29,479 nucleotides of DNA from Utricularia gibba (Eukaryota; Streptophyta; Magnoliopsida; Lamiales; Lentibulariaceae): assembly GCA_002189035.1 (NCBI GenBank), contig NEEC01000504.1:1-29479 (forward strand), read 5' to 3'. The notes beneath the pieces are model-generated. The model did no database searches and was not told the DNA's origin. It saw only the letters and a program-made list of their open reading frames with translations. The position numbers and the translations under genes were made by a program. Below are positions 11,441-26,303 of this stretch, one piece after another (within the stretch, counting starts at the first letter, position 1; every line of letters begins with the position of its first letter).

Positions 11441-14400
11441 AAATAAAGTGATGTATTTATTAACGTTCAGTTTTGGGGCTGCCTACATGGTTTTTCAAGG
11501 AACAGCTTCTCGTTTTGTGGCGGCCAGTCTCGCTGGGAACTTGGTCCTTGACCCCGATTATGTATTGCTCATGAGGTCAACCGGATGCAAATTGATTAAA
11601 AAAATGATGCCTTTGTTTAAATTACGATATCACGTGCACCCCACATGATTTTTCAACTTACTTTTACTTGAGGAGGCGGTCTTGGGGTGCACCTAGAACG
11701 GGACAAAGGTCAGGTTTGGCTTGCGCCGAGAGTTAGTTGTAGCTCGGAAATAAAGTGATGTATTTATTAACGTTCAGTTTTTGGGGGCTGCCTACATGGT
11801 TTTTCAAGGAACTTCTCGTTTTGTGGCGGCCAGTCTCGCTGGGAACTTGGTCCTTGACCCCGATTCTGTATGCTCATGAGGTCAACCGGATGCAAATCGA
11901 TTAAAAAAATGATGCCTTTGTTTAAATTACGATATCACGTGCACCCCACATGATTTTTTCAACAACTTACTTTATACTTGAGGAGGCGGTCTTGGGGTGC
12001 ACCTAGAACGGGACAAAGGTCAGGTTTGGCTTGCGCCGAGAGTTAGTTGTACTCGGCAAATAAAGTGATGTTTATTAACGTTCAGTTTTTGGGGGCTGCC
12101 TACATGGTTTTTCAAGGAACAGCTTCTCGTTTTGTGGCGGCCAGTCTCGCTGGGAACTTGGTCCTTGACCCCGATTCTGTATGCTCATGAGGTCAACCGG
12201 ATGAAATCGATTAAAAAAATGATGCCTTTTTAAATTACGATATCACGTGCACCCCACATGATTTTTTCAACAACTTACTTATACTTGGAGGCGGTCTTGG
12301 GGTGCACCTGGAACGGGACAAAGGTCAGGTTTGGCTTGCGCCGAGAGTTAGTTGTAACTCGGCAAATAAAGTGATGTATTTATTAACGTTCAGTTTTTGG
12401 GGGCTGCCTACATGGTTTTTCAAGGAACAGCTTCTCGTTTTGTGGCGGCCAGTCTCGCTGGGAACTTGGTCCTTGACCCGATTATGTATTGCTCATGAGG
12501 TCAACCGGATGCAAATGATTAAAAAAATGATGCCTTGTTTAAATTACGATATCACGTGCACCCCACATGATTTTTTCAACAACTTACTTTATACTTGAGG
12601 AGGCGGTCTTGGGGTGCACCTAGAACGGGACAAAGGTCAGGTTTGGCTTGCGCCGAGAGTTAGTTGTACTCGGAAAATAAAGTGATGTATTTATTAACGT
12701 TCAGTTTTGGGGGCTGCCTACATGGTTTTTCAAGGAACAGCTTCTCGTTTTGTGGCGGCCAGTCTCGCTGGGAACTTGGTCCTTGACCCCGATTATGTAT
12801 TGCTCATGAGGTCAACCGGATGCAAATCGATTAAAAAAAATGATGCCTTTGTTTAAATTACGATATCACGTGCACCCACATGATTTTTTCAACAACTTAC
12901 TTTATACTTGAGGAGGCGGTCTTGGGTGCACCTAGAACGGGACAAAGGTCAGGTTTGGCTTGCGAGTTAGTTGTAGCTCGGAAAATAAAGTGATGTATTT
13001 ATTAACGTTCAGTTTTGGGGGCTGCCTACATGGTTTTTCAAGGGCTTCTCGTTTTGTGGCGGCCAGTCTCGCTGGGAACTTGGTCCTTGACCCCGATTCT
13101 GTATGCTCATGAGGTCAACCGGATGCAAATCGATTAAAGAAAATGATGCCTTTGTTTAAATTACGATATCACGTGCACCCCACATGATTTTTTCAACAAC
13201 TTGCTTTATACTTGAGGAGGCGGTCGGGTGCACCTAGAACGGGACAAAGGTCAGGTTTGGCTTGCGCCGAGAGTTAGTTGTAGCTCGGCAAATAAAGTGA
13301 TGTATTTATTAACGTTCAGTTTTTGGGGCTGCCTACATGGTTTTTCAAGGAACAGCTTCTCGTTTTGTGGCGGCCAGTCTCGCTGGGAACTTGGTCCTTG
13401 ACCCCGATTCTGTATGGCTCATGAGGTCAACCGGATGGAAATCGATTAAAGAAAATGATGCCTTTTTTAAATTACGATATCACGTGCACCCACATGATTT
13501 TTTCAACAACTTACTTTATACTTGAGGAGGCGGTCTTGGGGTGCACCTAGAACGGACAAAGGTCAGGTTTGGCTTGCGGAGAGTTAGTTGTAGCTCGGAA
13601 ATAAAGTGATGTATTTATTAACGTTCAGTTTTGGGGCTGCCTACATGGTTTTTCAAGGAACAGCTTCTCGTTTTGTGGCGGCCAGTCTCGCTGGGAACTT
13701 GGTCCTTGACCCCGATTCTGTATGGCTCATGAGGTCAACCGGATGAAATCGATTAAAAAAAAATGATGCCTTGTTTAAATTACGATATCACGTGCACCCC
13801 ACATGATTTTTTCAACAACTTACTTTATACTTGAGGAGGCGGTCTTGGGGTGCACCTAGAACGGGACAAAGGTCAGGTTTGGCTTGCGCGAGAGTTAGTT
13901 GTAGCTCGGCAAATAAAGTGATGTATTTATTAACGTTCAGTTTTGGGGGCTGCCTACATGGTTTTTCAAGAACAGCTTCTCGTTTTGTGGCGGCCAGTCT
14001 CGCTGGGAACTTGGTCCTTGACCCCGATTATGTATGCTCATGAGGTCAACCGGATGAAAGATTAAAAAAAATGATGCCTTTGTTTAAATTACGATATCAC
14101 GTGCACCCACATGATTTTTTCAACTTACTTTATACTTGAGGAGGCGGTCTTGGGTGCACCTAGAACGGGACAAAGGTCAGGTTTGGCTTGCGGAGAGTTA
14201 GTTGTAGCTCGGAAAATAAAGTGATGTATTTATTAACGTTCAGTTTTGGGGGGCTGCCTACATGGTTTTTCAAGGAACAGCTTCTCGTTTTGTGGCGGCC
14301 AGTCTCGCTGGGAACTTGGTCCTTGACCCCGATTCTGTATGCTCATGAGGTCAACCGGATGCAAATCGATTAAAAAAATGATGCCTTTGTTTAAATTACG

Positions 14401-17400
14401 ATATCACGTGCACCCCACATGATTTTTTCAACAACTTACTTTATACTTGAGGAGGCGGTCTTGGGGTGCACCTAGAACGGGACAAAGGTCAGGTTTGGCT
14501 TGCGCCGAGAGTTAGTTGTAGCTCGGCAAATAAAGTGATGTATTTATTAACGTTCAGTTTTTGGGGGCTGCCTACATGGTTTTTCAAGGAACAGCTTCTC
14601 GTTTTGTGGCGGCCAGTCTCGCTGGGAACTTGGTCCTTGACCCCGATTCTGTATGCTCATGAGGTCAACCGGATGGAAATCGATTAAAGAAAATGATGCC
14701 TTTTCTTTAAATTACGATATCACGTGCACCCCACATGATTTTTTCAACAACTTGCTTTATACTTGAGGAGGCGGTCTTGGGGTGCACCTGAACGGACAAA
14801 GGTCAGGTTTGGCTTGCGAGAGTTAGTTGCGGCAAATAAAGTGATGTATTTATTAACGTTCAGTTTTTGGGGGCTGCCTACATGGTTTTTCAAGAACAGC
14901 TTCTCGTTTTGTGGCGGCCAGTCTCGCTGGGAACTTGGTCCTTGACCCCGATTATGTATTGCTCATGAGGTCAACCGGATGCAAATCGATTAAAAAAAAT
15001 GATGCCTTTGTTTAAATTACGATATCACGTGCACCCCACATGATTTTTTCAACAACTTACTTTATACTTGAGGAGGCGGTCTTGGGGTGCACCTAGAACG
15101 GGACAAAGGTCAGGTTTGGCTTGCGGAGAGTTAGTTGTAGCTCGGAAAATAAAGTGATGTATTTATTAACGTTCAGTTTTGGGGGCTGCCTACATGGTTT
15201 TTCAAGGAACAGCTTCTCGTTTTGTGGCGGCCAGTCTCGCTGGGAACTTGGTCCTTGACCCCGATTATGTATTGCTCATGAGGTCAACCGGATGCAAATC
15301 GATTAAAAAAATGATGCCTTTGTTTAAATTACGATATCACGTGCACCCCACATGATTTTTTCAACAACTTACTTTATACTTGAGGAGGCGGTCTTGGGGT
15401 GCACCTAGAACGGGACAAAGGTCAGGTTTGGCTTGCGCGAGAGTTAGTTGTAGCTCGGAAAATAAAGTGATGTATTTATTAACGTTCAGTTTTGGGGGCT
15501 GCCTACATGGTTTTTCAAGGAACAGCTTCTCGTTTTGTGGCGGCCAGTCTCGCTGGGAACTTGGTCCTTGACCCCGATTCTGTATGCTCATGAGGTCAAC
15601 CGGATGAAATCGATTAAAAAAATGATGCCTTTGTTTAAATTACGATATCACGTGCACCCCACATGATTTTTCAACAACTTACTTTATACTTGAGGAGGCG
15701 GTCTTGGGTGCACCTAGAACGGGACAAAGGTCAGGTTTGGCTTGCGCCGAGAGTTAGTTGTAGCTCGGCAAATAAAGTGATGTATTTATTAACGTTCAGT
15801 TTTGGGGGCTGCCTACATGGTTTTTCAAGGAACAGCTTCTCGTTTTGTGGCGGCCAGTCTCGCTGGGAACTTGGTCCTTGACCCGATTCTGTATGCTCAT
15901 GAGGTCAACCGGATGCAAATCGATTAAAAAAATGATGCCTTTGTTTAAATTACGATATCACGTGCACCCCACATGATTTTTTCAACAACTTACTTTATAC
16001 TTGAGGAGGCGGTCTTGGGGTGCACCTAGAACGGGACAAAGGTCAGGTTTGGCTTGCGCCGAGAGTTAGTTGTAGCTCGGAAAATAAAGTGATGTATTTA
16101 TTAACGTTCAGTTTTGGGGGCTGCCTACATGGTTTTTCAAGGAACAGCTTCTCGTTTTGTGGCGGCCAGTCTCGCTGGGAACTTGGTCCTTGACCCCGAT
16201 TCTGTATGGCTCATGAGGTCAACCGGATGGAAATCGATTAAAAAAATGATGCCTTTGTTTAAATTACGATATCACGTGCACCCCACATGATTTTTTCAAC
16301 AACTTACTTTATACTTGAGGAGGCGGTCTTGGGGTGCACCTAGAACGGGACAAAGGTCAGGTTTGGCTTGCGCCGAGAGTTAGTTGTACTCGGAAAATAA
16401 AGTGATGTATTTATTAACGTTCAGTTTTTGGGGGCTGCCTACATGGTTTTTCAAGGAACAGCTTCTCGTTTTGTGGCGGCCAGTCTCGCTGGGAACTTGG
16501 TCCCCCCGATTCTGTAGCTCATGAGGTCAACCGGATAAATCGATTAAAAAATGATGCCTTTTTTTAAATTACGATATCACGTGCACCCCACATGATTTTT
16601 TCAACAACTTGCTTTATACTTGAGGAGGCGGTCTTGGGGTGCACCTGGAACGGGACAAAGGTCAGGTTTGGCTTGCGCCGAGAGTTAGTTGTAGCTCGGC
16701 AAATAAAGTGATGTATTTATTAACGTTCAGTTTTTGGGGCTGCCTACATGGTTTTCAAGGAACAGCTTCTCGTTTTGTGGCGGCCAGTCTCGCTGGGAAC
16801 TTGGTCCTTGACCCCGATTATGTATTGCTCATGAGGTCAACCGGATGCAAATGATTAAAAAAAATGATGCCTTTGTTTAAATTACGATATCACGTGCACC
16901 CCACATGATTTTTTCAACAACTTACTTTATACTTGAGGAGGCGGTCTTGGGTGCACCTAGAACGGGACAAAGGTCAGGTTTGGCTTGCGCGAGAGTTAGT
17001 TGTAGCTCGGAAATAAAGTGATGTATTTATTAACGTTCAGTTTTTGGGGCTGCCTACATGGTTTTCAAGGAACAGCTTCTCGTTTTTGGCGGCCAGTCTC
17101 GCTGGGAACTTGGTCCTTGACCCGATTCTGTATGCTCATGAGGTCAACCGGATGCAAATCGATTAAAAAATGATGCCTTTTTTTAAATTACGATATCACG
17201 TGCACCCCACATGATTTTTTCAACAACTTACTTTATACTTGAGGAGGCGGTCTTGGGGTGCACCTGAACGGGACAAAGGTCAGGTTTGGCTTGCGGAGAG
17301 TTAGTTGTAGGGAAAATAAAGTGATGTATTTATTAACGTTCAGTTTTGGGGCTGCCTACATGGTTTTTCAAGGAACAGCTTCTCGTTTTGTGGCGGCCAG

Positions 17401-20400
17401 TCTCGCTGGGAACTTGGTCCTTGACCCCGATTCTGTATGCTCATGAGGTCAACCGGATGCAAATCGATTAAAGAAAATGATGCCTTTGTTAAATTACGAT
17501 ATCACGTGCACCCCACATGATTTTTTCAACAACTTACTTTATACTTGAGGAGGCGGTCTTGGGGTGCACCTAGAACGGACAAAGGTCAGTTTGGCTTGCG
17601 CCGAGAGTTTAGTTGTAGCTCGGCAAATAAAGTGATGTATTTATTAACGTTCAGTTTTTTGGGGGCTGCCTACATGGTTTTTCAAGGAACAGCTTCTCGT
17701 TTTGTGCGGCCAGTCTCGCTGGGAACTTGGTTGACCCCGATTCTGTATGGCTCATGAGGTCAACCGGATGGAAATCGATTAAAAAATGATGCCTTTGTTT
17801 AAATTACGATATCACGTGCACCCCACATGATTTTTTCAACAACTTCTTTATACTTGAGGAGGCGGTCTTGGGGTGCACCTAGAACGGGACAAAGGTCAGG
17901 TTTGGCTTGCGCCGAGAGTTAGTTGTAACTCGGAATAAAGTGATGTATTTATTAACGTTCAGTTTTTGGGGGCTGCCTACATGGTTTTTCAAGAACAGCT
18001 TCTCGTTTTGTGGCGGCCAGTCTCGCTGGGAACTTGGTCCTTGACCCGATTATGTATTGCTCATGGTCAACCGGATGCAAATGATTAAAAAAATGATGCC
18101 TTGTTTAAATTACGATATCACGTGCACCCCACATGATTTTTTCAACAACTTACTTTATACTTGAGGAGGCGGTCTTGGGGTGCACCTAGAACGGACAAAG
18201 GTCAGGTTTGGCTTGCGGAGAGTTAGTTGTAGCTCGGCAAATAAAGTGATGTATTTATTAACGTTCAGTTTTTGGGGGCTGCCTACATGGTTTTTCAAGG
18301 AACAGCTTCTCGTTTTGTGGCGGCCAGTCTCGCTGGGAACTTGGTCCTTGACCCCGATTATGTATGCTCATGAGGTCAACCGGATGCAAATTGATTAAAA
18401 AAATGATGCCTTTGTTTAAATTACGATATCACGTGCACCCCACATGATTTTTCAACAACTTACTTTATACTTGAGGAGGCGGTCTTGGGTGCACCTAGAA
18501 CGGACAAAGGTCAGGTTTGGCTTGCGGAGAGTTAGTTGTAGCTCGGAAATAAAGTGATGTATTTATTAACGTTCAGTTTTGGGGCTGCCTACATGGTTTT
18601 TCAAGGAACAGCTTCTCGTTTTGTGGCGGCCAATCTCGCTGGGAACTTGGTCCTTGACCCCGATTCTGTATGCTCATGAGGTCAACCGGATGCAAATCGA
18701 TTAAAAAAATGATGCCTTTGTTTAAATTACGATATCACGTGCACCCCACATGATTTTTTCAACAACTTACTTTATACTTGAGGAGGCGGTCTTGGGGTGC
18801 ACCTAGAACGGGACAAAGGTCAGTTTGGCTTGCGTGAGAGTTAGTTGTAGCTCGGAAAATAAAGTGATGTATTTATTAACGTTCAGTTTTTGGGGCTGCC
18901 TACATGGTTTTTCAAGGAACAGCTTCTCGTTTTGTGGCGGCCAGTCTCGCTGGGAACTTGGTCCTGACCCCGATTGTAGCTCATGAGGTCAACCGGATGA
19001 AATCGATTAAAAAAATGATGCCTTTTTAAATTACGATATCACGTGCACCCCACATTTTTTTCAACAACTTGCTTTATACTTGAGGAGGCGGTCTTGGGGT
19101 GCACCTAGAACGGGACAAAGGTCAGGTTTGGCTTGCGGAGAGTTAGTTGTAGCTCGGAAAATAAAGTGATGTATTTATTAACGTTCAGTTTTGGGGCTGC
19201 CTACATGGTTTTTCAAGGAACAGCTTCTCGTTTTGTGGCGGCCAGTCTCGCTGGAATTGGTCCTTGACCCGATTCTGTATGCTCATGAGGTCAACCGGAT
19301 GAAATCGATTAAAGAAAATGATGCCTTTGTTTAAATTACGATATCACGTGCACCCCACATGATTTTTTCAACAACTTACTTTATACTTGAGGAGGCGGTC
19401 TTGGGTGCACCTAGAACGGGACAAAGGTCAGGTTTGGCTTGCGCCGAGAGTTAGTTGTAGCTCGGAAAATAAAGTGATGTATTTATTAACGTTCAGTTTT
19501 GGGGCTGCCTACATGGTTTTTCAAGGAACAGCTTCTCGTTTTGTGGCGGCCAGTCTCGCTGGGAACTTGGTCCTTGACCCCGATTCTGTATGGCTCATGA
19601 GGTCAACCGGATGCAAATCGATTAAAAAATGATGCCTTTGTTTAAATTACGATATCACGTGCACCCCACATGATTTTTTCAACAACTTACTTTATACTTG
19701 AGGAGGCGGTCTTGGGTGCACCTAGAACGGACAAAGGTCAGGTTTGGCTTGCGCGAGAGTTAGTTGTAGCTCGGAAAATAAAGTGATGTATTTATTAACG
19801 TTCAGTTTTTGGGGCTGCCTACATGGTTTTTCAAGGAACAGCTTCTCGTTTTGTGGCGGCCAGTCTCGCTGGGAACTTGGTCCTTGACCCCGATTATGTA
19901 TGGCTCATGAGGTCAACCGGATGCAAATGATTAAAAAAATGATGCCTTTGTTTAAATTACGATATCACGTGCACCCCACATGATTTTTTCAACAACTTAC
20001 TTTATACTTGAGGAGCGGTCTTGGGGTGCACCTAGAACGGGACAAAGGTCAGGTTTGGCTTGCGCCGAGAGTTAGTTGTAGCTCGGAAAATAAAGTGATG
20101 TATTTATTAACGTTCAGTTTTTTGGGGGCTGCCTACATGGTTTTTCAAGGAACAGCTTCTCGTTTTGTGGCGGCCAGTCTCGCTGGGAACTTGGTCCTTG
20201 ACCCCGATTCTGTATGCTCATGAGGTCAACCGGATGCAAATTGATTAAAAAAAATGATGCCTTTGTTTAAATTACGATATCACGTGCACCCACATGATTT
20301 TTTCAACAACTTACTTTATACTTGAGGAGGCGGTCTTGGGTGCACCTAGAACGGGACAAAGGTCAGGTTTGGCTTGCGCCGAGAGTTAGTTGTAGCTCGG

Positions 20401-23400
20401 AAATAAAGTGATGTATTTATTAACGTTCAGTTTTTGGGGCTGCCTACATGGTTTTTCAAGGAACAGCTTCTCGTTTGTGGCGGCCAGTCTCGCTGGGAAC
20501 TTGGTCCTTGACCCCGATTCTGTATGGCTCATGAGGTCAACCGGATGCAAATCGATTAAAAAAATGATGCCTTTTTTTAAATTACGATATCACGTGCACC
20601 CCACATGATTTTTTCAACAACTTACTTTATACTTGAGGAGGCGGTCTTGGGGTGCACCTGGAACGGGACAAAGGTCAGGTTTGGCTTGCGCCGAGAGTTA
20701 GTTGTCGGAAAATAAAGTGATGTATTTTTAACGTTCAGTTTTGGGGGCTGCCTACATGGTTTTTCAAGGAACAGCTTCTCGTTTTGTGCGGCCAGTCTCG
20801 CTGGGAACTTGGTACCCCGATTCTGTATGGCTCATGAGGTCAACCGGATGGAAATCGATTAAAAAAATGATGCCTTTCTTTAAATTACGATATCACGTGC
20901 ACCCCACATGATTTTTTCACAACTTGCTTTATACTTGTGGAGGCGGTCTTGGGGTGCACCTGGAACGGGACAAAGGTCAGGTTTGGCTTGCCGAGAGTTA
21001 GTTGTAACGGCAAATAAAGTGATGTATTTATTAACGTTCAGTTTTTGGGGCTACCTACATGGTTTTTCAAGAACAGCTTCTCGTTTTGTGGCGGCCAGTC
21101 TCGCTGGGAACTTGGTCCTTGACCCGATTATGTATTGCTCATGAGGTCAACCGGATGCAAATTGATTAAAAAAAATGATGCCTTTGTTTAAATTACGATA
21201 TCACGTGCACCCCACATGATTTTTTCAACAACTTACTTATACTTGAGGAGGCGGTCTTGGGTGCACCTAGAACGGGACAAAGGTCAGGTTTGGCTTGCGC
21301 CGAGAGTTAGTTGTAGCTCGGAAAATAAAGTGATGTATTTATTAACGTTCAGTTTTCGGGGGCTGCCTACATGGTTTTTCAAGGAACAGCTTCTCGTTTT
21401 GTGGCGGCCAGTCTCGCTGGGAACTTGGTCCTTGACCCCGATTATGTATTGCTCATGAGGTCAACCGGATGCAAATCGATTAAAAAAATGATGCCTTTGT
21501 TTAAATTACGATATCACGTGCACCCCACATGATTTTTTTCAACAACTTACTTTTATACTTGAGGAGGCGGTCTTGGGTGCACCTAGAACGGGACAAAGGT
21601 CAGGTTTGGCTTGCGCCGAGAGTTAGTTGTAGCTCGGAAATAAAGTGATGTATTTATTAACGTTCAGTTTTTGGGGGCTGCCTACATGGTTTTTCAAGGA
21701 ACAGCTTCTCGTTTTTTGTGGCGGCCAGTCTCGCTGGGAACTTGGTCCTTGACCCCGATTATGTATGGCTCATGAGGTCAACCGGATGGAAATCGATTAA
21801 AGAAATGATGCCTTTGTTTAAATTACGATATCACGTGCACCCACATGATTTTTTCAACAACTTACTTTATACTTGAGAGGCGGTCTTGGGGTGCACCTGG
21901 AACGGGACAAAGGTCAGGTTTGGCTTGCGCCGAGAGTTAGTTGTAGCTCGGAAAATAAAGTGATGTATTTATTAACGTTCAGTTTTTGGGGGCTGCCTAC
22001 ATGGTTTTTCAAGGAACAGCTTCTCGTTTTGTGGCGGCCAGTCTCGCTGGAACTTGGTCCCCCCGATTCTGTATGGCTCATGAGGTCAACCGGATGGAAA
22101 TCGATTAAAGAAAATGATGCCTTTGTTTAAATTACGATATCACGTGCACCCCACATGATTTTTTCAACAACTTGCTTTATACTTGAGGAGGCGGTCTTGG
22201 GGTGCACCTGGAACGGGACAAAGGTCAGGTTTGGCTTGCGCCTAGAGTTAGTTGTAGCTCGGAAAATAAAGTGATGTATTTATTAACGTTCAGTTTTTGG
22301 GGGCTGCCTACATGGTTTTTCAAGGAACAGCTTCTCGTTTTGTGGCGGCCAGTCTCGCTGGGAACTTGGTCCTTGACCCGATTATGTATGGCTCATGAGG
22401 TCAACCGGATGCAAATGATTAAAAAAAAATGATGCCTTTGTTTAAATTACGATATCACGTGCACCCCACATGATTTTTTCAACAACTTACTTTATACTTG
22501 AGGAGGCGGTCTTGGGGTGCACCTAAACGGGACAAAGGTCAGGTTTGGCTTGCGCCGAGAGTTAGTTGTAGCTCGGCAAATAAAGTGATGTATTTATTAA
22601 CGTTCAGTTTTTGGGGGCTGCCTACATGGTTTTTCAAGGAACAGCTTCTCGTTTTGTGGCGGCCAGTCTCGCTGGGAACTTGGTCCTTGACCCCGATTCT
22701 GTATGGCTCATGAGGTCAACCGGATGCAAATCGATTAAAGAAAATGATGCCTTTTTAAATTACGATATCACGTGCACCCCACATGATTTTTTCAACAACT
22801 TACTTTATACTTGAGGAGGCGGTCTTGGGGTGCACCTGGAACGGGACAAAGGTCAGGTTTGGCTTGCGCCGAGAGTTAGTTGTAGCTCGGAAAATAAAGT
22901 GATGTATTTATTAACGTTCAGTTTTTGGGGGCTACCTACATGGTTTTTCAAGAAAAGCTTCTCGTTTTGTGGCGGCCAGTCTCGCTGGGAACTTGGTCCC
23001 CCGATTCTGTATGGCTCATGAGGTCAACCGGATGGAAATCGATTAAAGAAAATGATGCCTTTCTTTAAATTACGATATCACGTGCACCCCATGATTTTTT
23101 CAACAACTTGCTTTATACTTGAGGAGGCGGTCTTGGGGTGCACGGGACAAAGGTCAGGTTTGGCTTGCGCCGAGAGTTAGTTGTAGCTCGGCAAATAAAG
23201 TGATGTATTTATTAACGTTCAGTTTTTGGGGCTGCCTACATGGTTTTTCAAGAAACAGCTTCTCGTTTTGTGGCGGCCAGTCTCGCTGGGAACTTGGTCC
23301 TTGACCCCGATTATGTATGGCTCATGAGGTCAACCGGATGCAAATCGATTAAAAAAAATGATGCCTTTGTTTAAATTACGATATCACGTGCACCCCACAT

Positions 23401-25992
23401 GATTTTTTCAACAACTTACTTTATACTTGAGGAGGCGGTCTTGGGGTGCACCTAGAACGGGACAAAGGTCAGGTTTGGCTTGCGCCGAGAGTTAGTTGTA
23501 GCTCGGAAAATAAAGTGATGTATTTATTAACGTTCAGTTTTGGGGGGCTGCCTACATGGTTTTTCAAGGAACAGCTTCTCGTTTTGTGGCGGCCAGTCTC
23601 GCTGGGAACTTGGTCCTTGACCCGTATGCTCATGAGGTCAACCGGATGCAAATTGATTAAAAAAAATGATGCCTTTGTTTAAATTACGATATCACGTGCA
23701 CCCCACATGATTTTTTCAACAACTTACTTTATACTTGAGGAGGCGGTCTTGGGGTGCACCTAGAACGGGACAAAGGTCAGGTTTGGCTTGCGCCGAGAGT
23801 TAGTTGTAGCTCGGAAAATAAAGTGATGTATTTATTAACGTTCAGTTTTTGGGGGCTGCCTACATGGTTTTTCAAGGAACAGCTTCTCGTTTTTGTGCGG
23901 CCAGTCTCGCTGGGAACTTGGTCTTGACCCCGATTATGTATGGCTCATGAGGTCAACCGGATGGAAATCGATTAAAGAAAATGATGCCTTTGTTTAAATT
24001 ACGATATCACGTGCACCCCATGATTTTTCAACAACTTACTTTATACTTGAGGAGGCGGTCTTGGGGTGCACCTGGAACGGGACAAAGGTCAGGTTTGGCT
24101 TGCGCCGAGAGTTAGTTGTAGCTCGGCAAATAAGTGATGTATTTATTAACGTTCAGTTTTGGGGGCTGCCTACATGGTTTTTCAAGGAACAGCTTCTCGT
24201 TTTGTGGCGGCCAGTCTCGCTGGGAACTTGGTCCCCGATTCTGTATGGCTCATGAGGTCAACCGGATGGAAATCGATTAAAGAAAATGATGCCTTTCTTT
24301 AAATTACGATATCACGTGCACCCCACATGATTTTTTCAACAACTTGCTTTATACTTGTGGAGGCGGTCTTGGGGTGCACCTGGAACGGGACAAAGGTCAG
24401 GTTTGGCTTGCGCCGAGAGTTAGTTGTAGCTCGGAAAATAAAGTGATGTATTTATTAACGTTCAGTTTTTGGGGGCTGCCTACATGGTTTTTCAAGAACA
24501 GCTTCTCGTTTTGTGGCGGCCAGTCTCGCTGGGAACTTGGTCCTTGACCCCGATTATGTATGGCTCATGAGGTCAACCGGATGCAAATCGATTAAAAAAA
24601 TGATGCCTTTGTTTAAATTACGATATCACGTGCACCCCACATGATTTTTTCAACAACTTACTTTATACTTGAGGAGGCGGTCTTGGGGTGCACCTAGAAC
24701 GGGACAAAGGTCAGGTTTGGCTTGCGCGAGAGTTAGTTGTAGCTCGGAAAATAAAGTGATGTATTTATTAACGTTCAGTTTTTGGGGGCTGCCTACATGG
24801 TTTTTCAAGGAACAGCTTCTCGTTTTGTGGCGGCCAGTCTCGCTGGGAACTTGGTCCTTGACCCCGATTATGTATGCTCATGAGGTCAACCGGATGCAAA
24901 TCGATTAAAAAAATGATGCCTTTGTTTAAATTACGATATCACGTGCACCCCACATGATTTTCAACAACTTACTTTATACTTGAGGAGGCGGTCTTGGGGT
25001 GCACCTAGAACGGGACAAAGGTCAGGTTTGGCTTGCGCCGAGAGTTAGTTGTAGCTCGGCAAAATGTGATGTATTTATTAACGTTCAGTTTTCGGGGGCT
25101 GCCTACATGGTTTTTCAAGGAACAGCTTCTCGTTTTGTGGCGGCCAGTCTCTGGAACTTGGTCCCCCCCGATTCTGTATGGCTCATGAGGTCAACCGGAT
25201 GCAAATCGATTAAAGAAAATGATGCCTTTCTTTAAATTACGATATCACGTGCACCCCACATGATTTTTTCAACAACTTACTTTATACTTGAGGAGGCGGT
25301 CTTGGGGTGCACCTGGAACGGGACAAAGGTCAGGTTTGGCTTGCGCCGAGAGTTAGTTGTAGCTCGGAAAATAAAGTGATGTATTTATTAACGTTCAGTT
25401 TTTGGGGCTGCCTACATGGTTTTTCAAGGAACAGCTTCTCGTTTTGTGGCGGCCAGTCTCGCTGGGAACTTGGTCCTTGACCCCGATTCTGTATGCTCAT
25501 GAGGTCAACCGGATGCAAATGATTAAAAAAAATGATGCCTTTGTTTAAATTACGATATCACGTGCACCCCATGATTTTTTCAACAACTTACTTTATACTT
25601 GAGGAGGCGGTCTTGGGGTGCACCTAGAACGGGACAAGGTCAGGTTTGGCTTGCGCCGAGAGTTAGTTGTAGCTCGGAAAATAAAGTGATGTATTTATTA
25701 ACGTTCAGTTTTTGGGGGCTGCCTACATGGTTTTTCAAGGAACAGCTTCTCGTTTTGTGGCGGCCAGTCTCGCTGGGAACTTGGTCCTTGACCCCGATTA
25801 TGTATGGCTCATGAGGTCAACCGGATGCAAATCGATTAAAAAAAATGATGCCTTTTTTAAATTACGATATCACGTGCACCCCACATGATTTTTTCAACAA
25901 CTTACTTTATACTTGAGGAGGCGGTCTTGGGGTGCACCTGAACGGGACAAAGGTCAGGTTTGGCTTGCGCCGAGAGTTAGTTGTAGCTCGGA

Positions 25993-26303
25993 AAAAAGTG
26001 ATGTATTTTAACGTTCAGTTTTTGGGGGCTGCCTACATGGTTTTTCAAGGAACAGCTTCTCGTTTTGTGGCGGCCAGTCTCGCTGGGAACTTGGTCCTTG
26101 ACCCCCGATTCTGTATGGCTCATGAGGTCAACCGGATGGAAATCGATTAAAGAAAATGATGCCTTTCTTTAAATTACGATATCACGTGCACCCACATGAT
26201 TTTTTCAACAACTTGCTTTATACTTGAGGAGGCGGTCTTGGGGTGCACCTGGAACGGGACAAAGGTCAGGTTTGGCTTGCGCCGAGAGTTAGTTGTAGCT
26301 CGG
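25993..26303 (+). repeat. Class B exemplar monomer
   Basis: This unit carries the full linked set that defines class B: GATTCTGTATGGCTC, GGATGGAAATCG, ATTAAAGAAAATG, CCTTTCTTT, CTTGCTTTAT and CCTGGAACGG. The linkage recurs in whole or large part in units around 11,014, 14,672, 20,850, 22,094, 23,034, 24,267, 27,388, 27,702 and 29,255. Because six separated sites vary together, this is a real sequence lineage and not base-calling noise. Confidence 0.85.

Larger units (their letters stand above)
1..20400 (+). repeat. Sub-array rich in class A and intermediate monomers
   Basis: Sixty-six monomers. By eye only nine carry GGATGGAAAT (near 2,622, 6,040, 9,161, 9,769, 11,014, 13,435, 14,672, 16,230 and 17,770), about seven carry CTTGCTTTAT, and five carry CCTGGAAC. 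B units are mostly singletons. No insert or orientation change was seen. The boundary at about 20.4 kb is a judgement, because the change is gradual. Confidence 0.6.
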
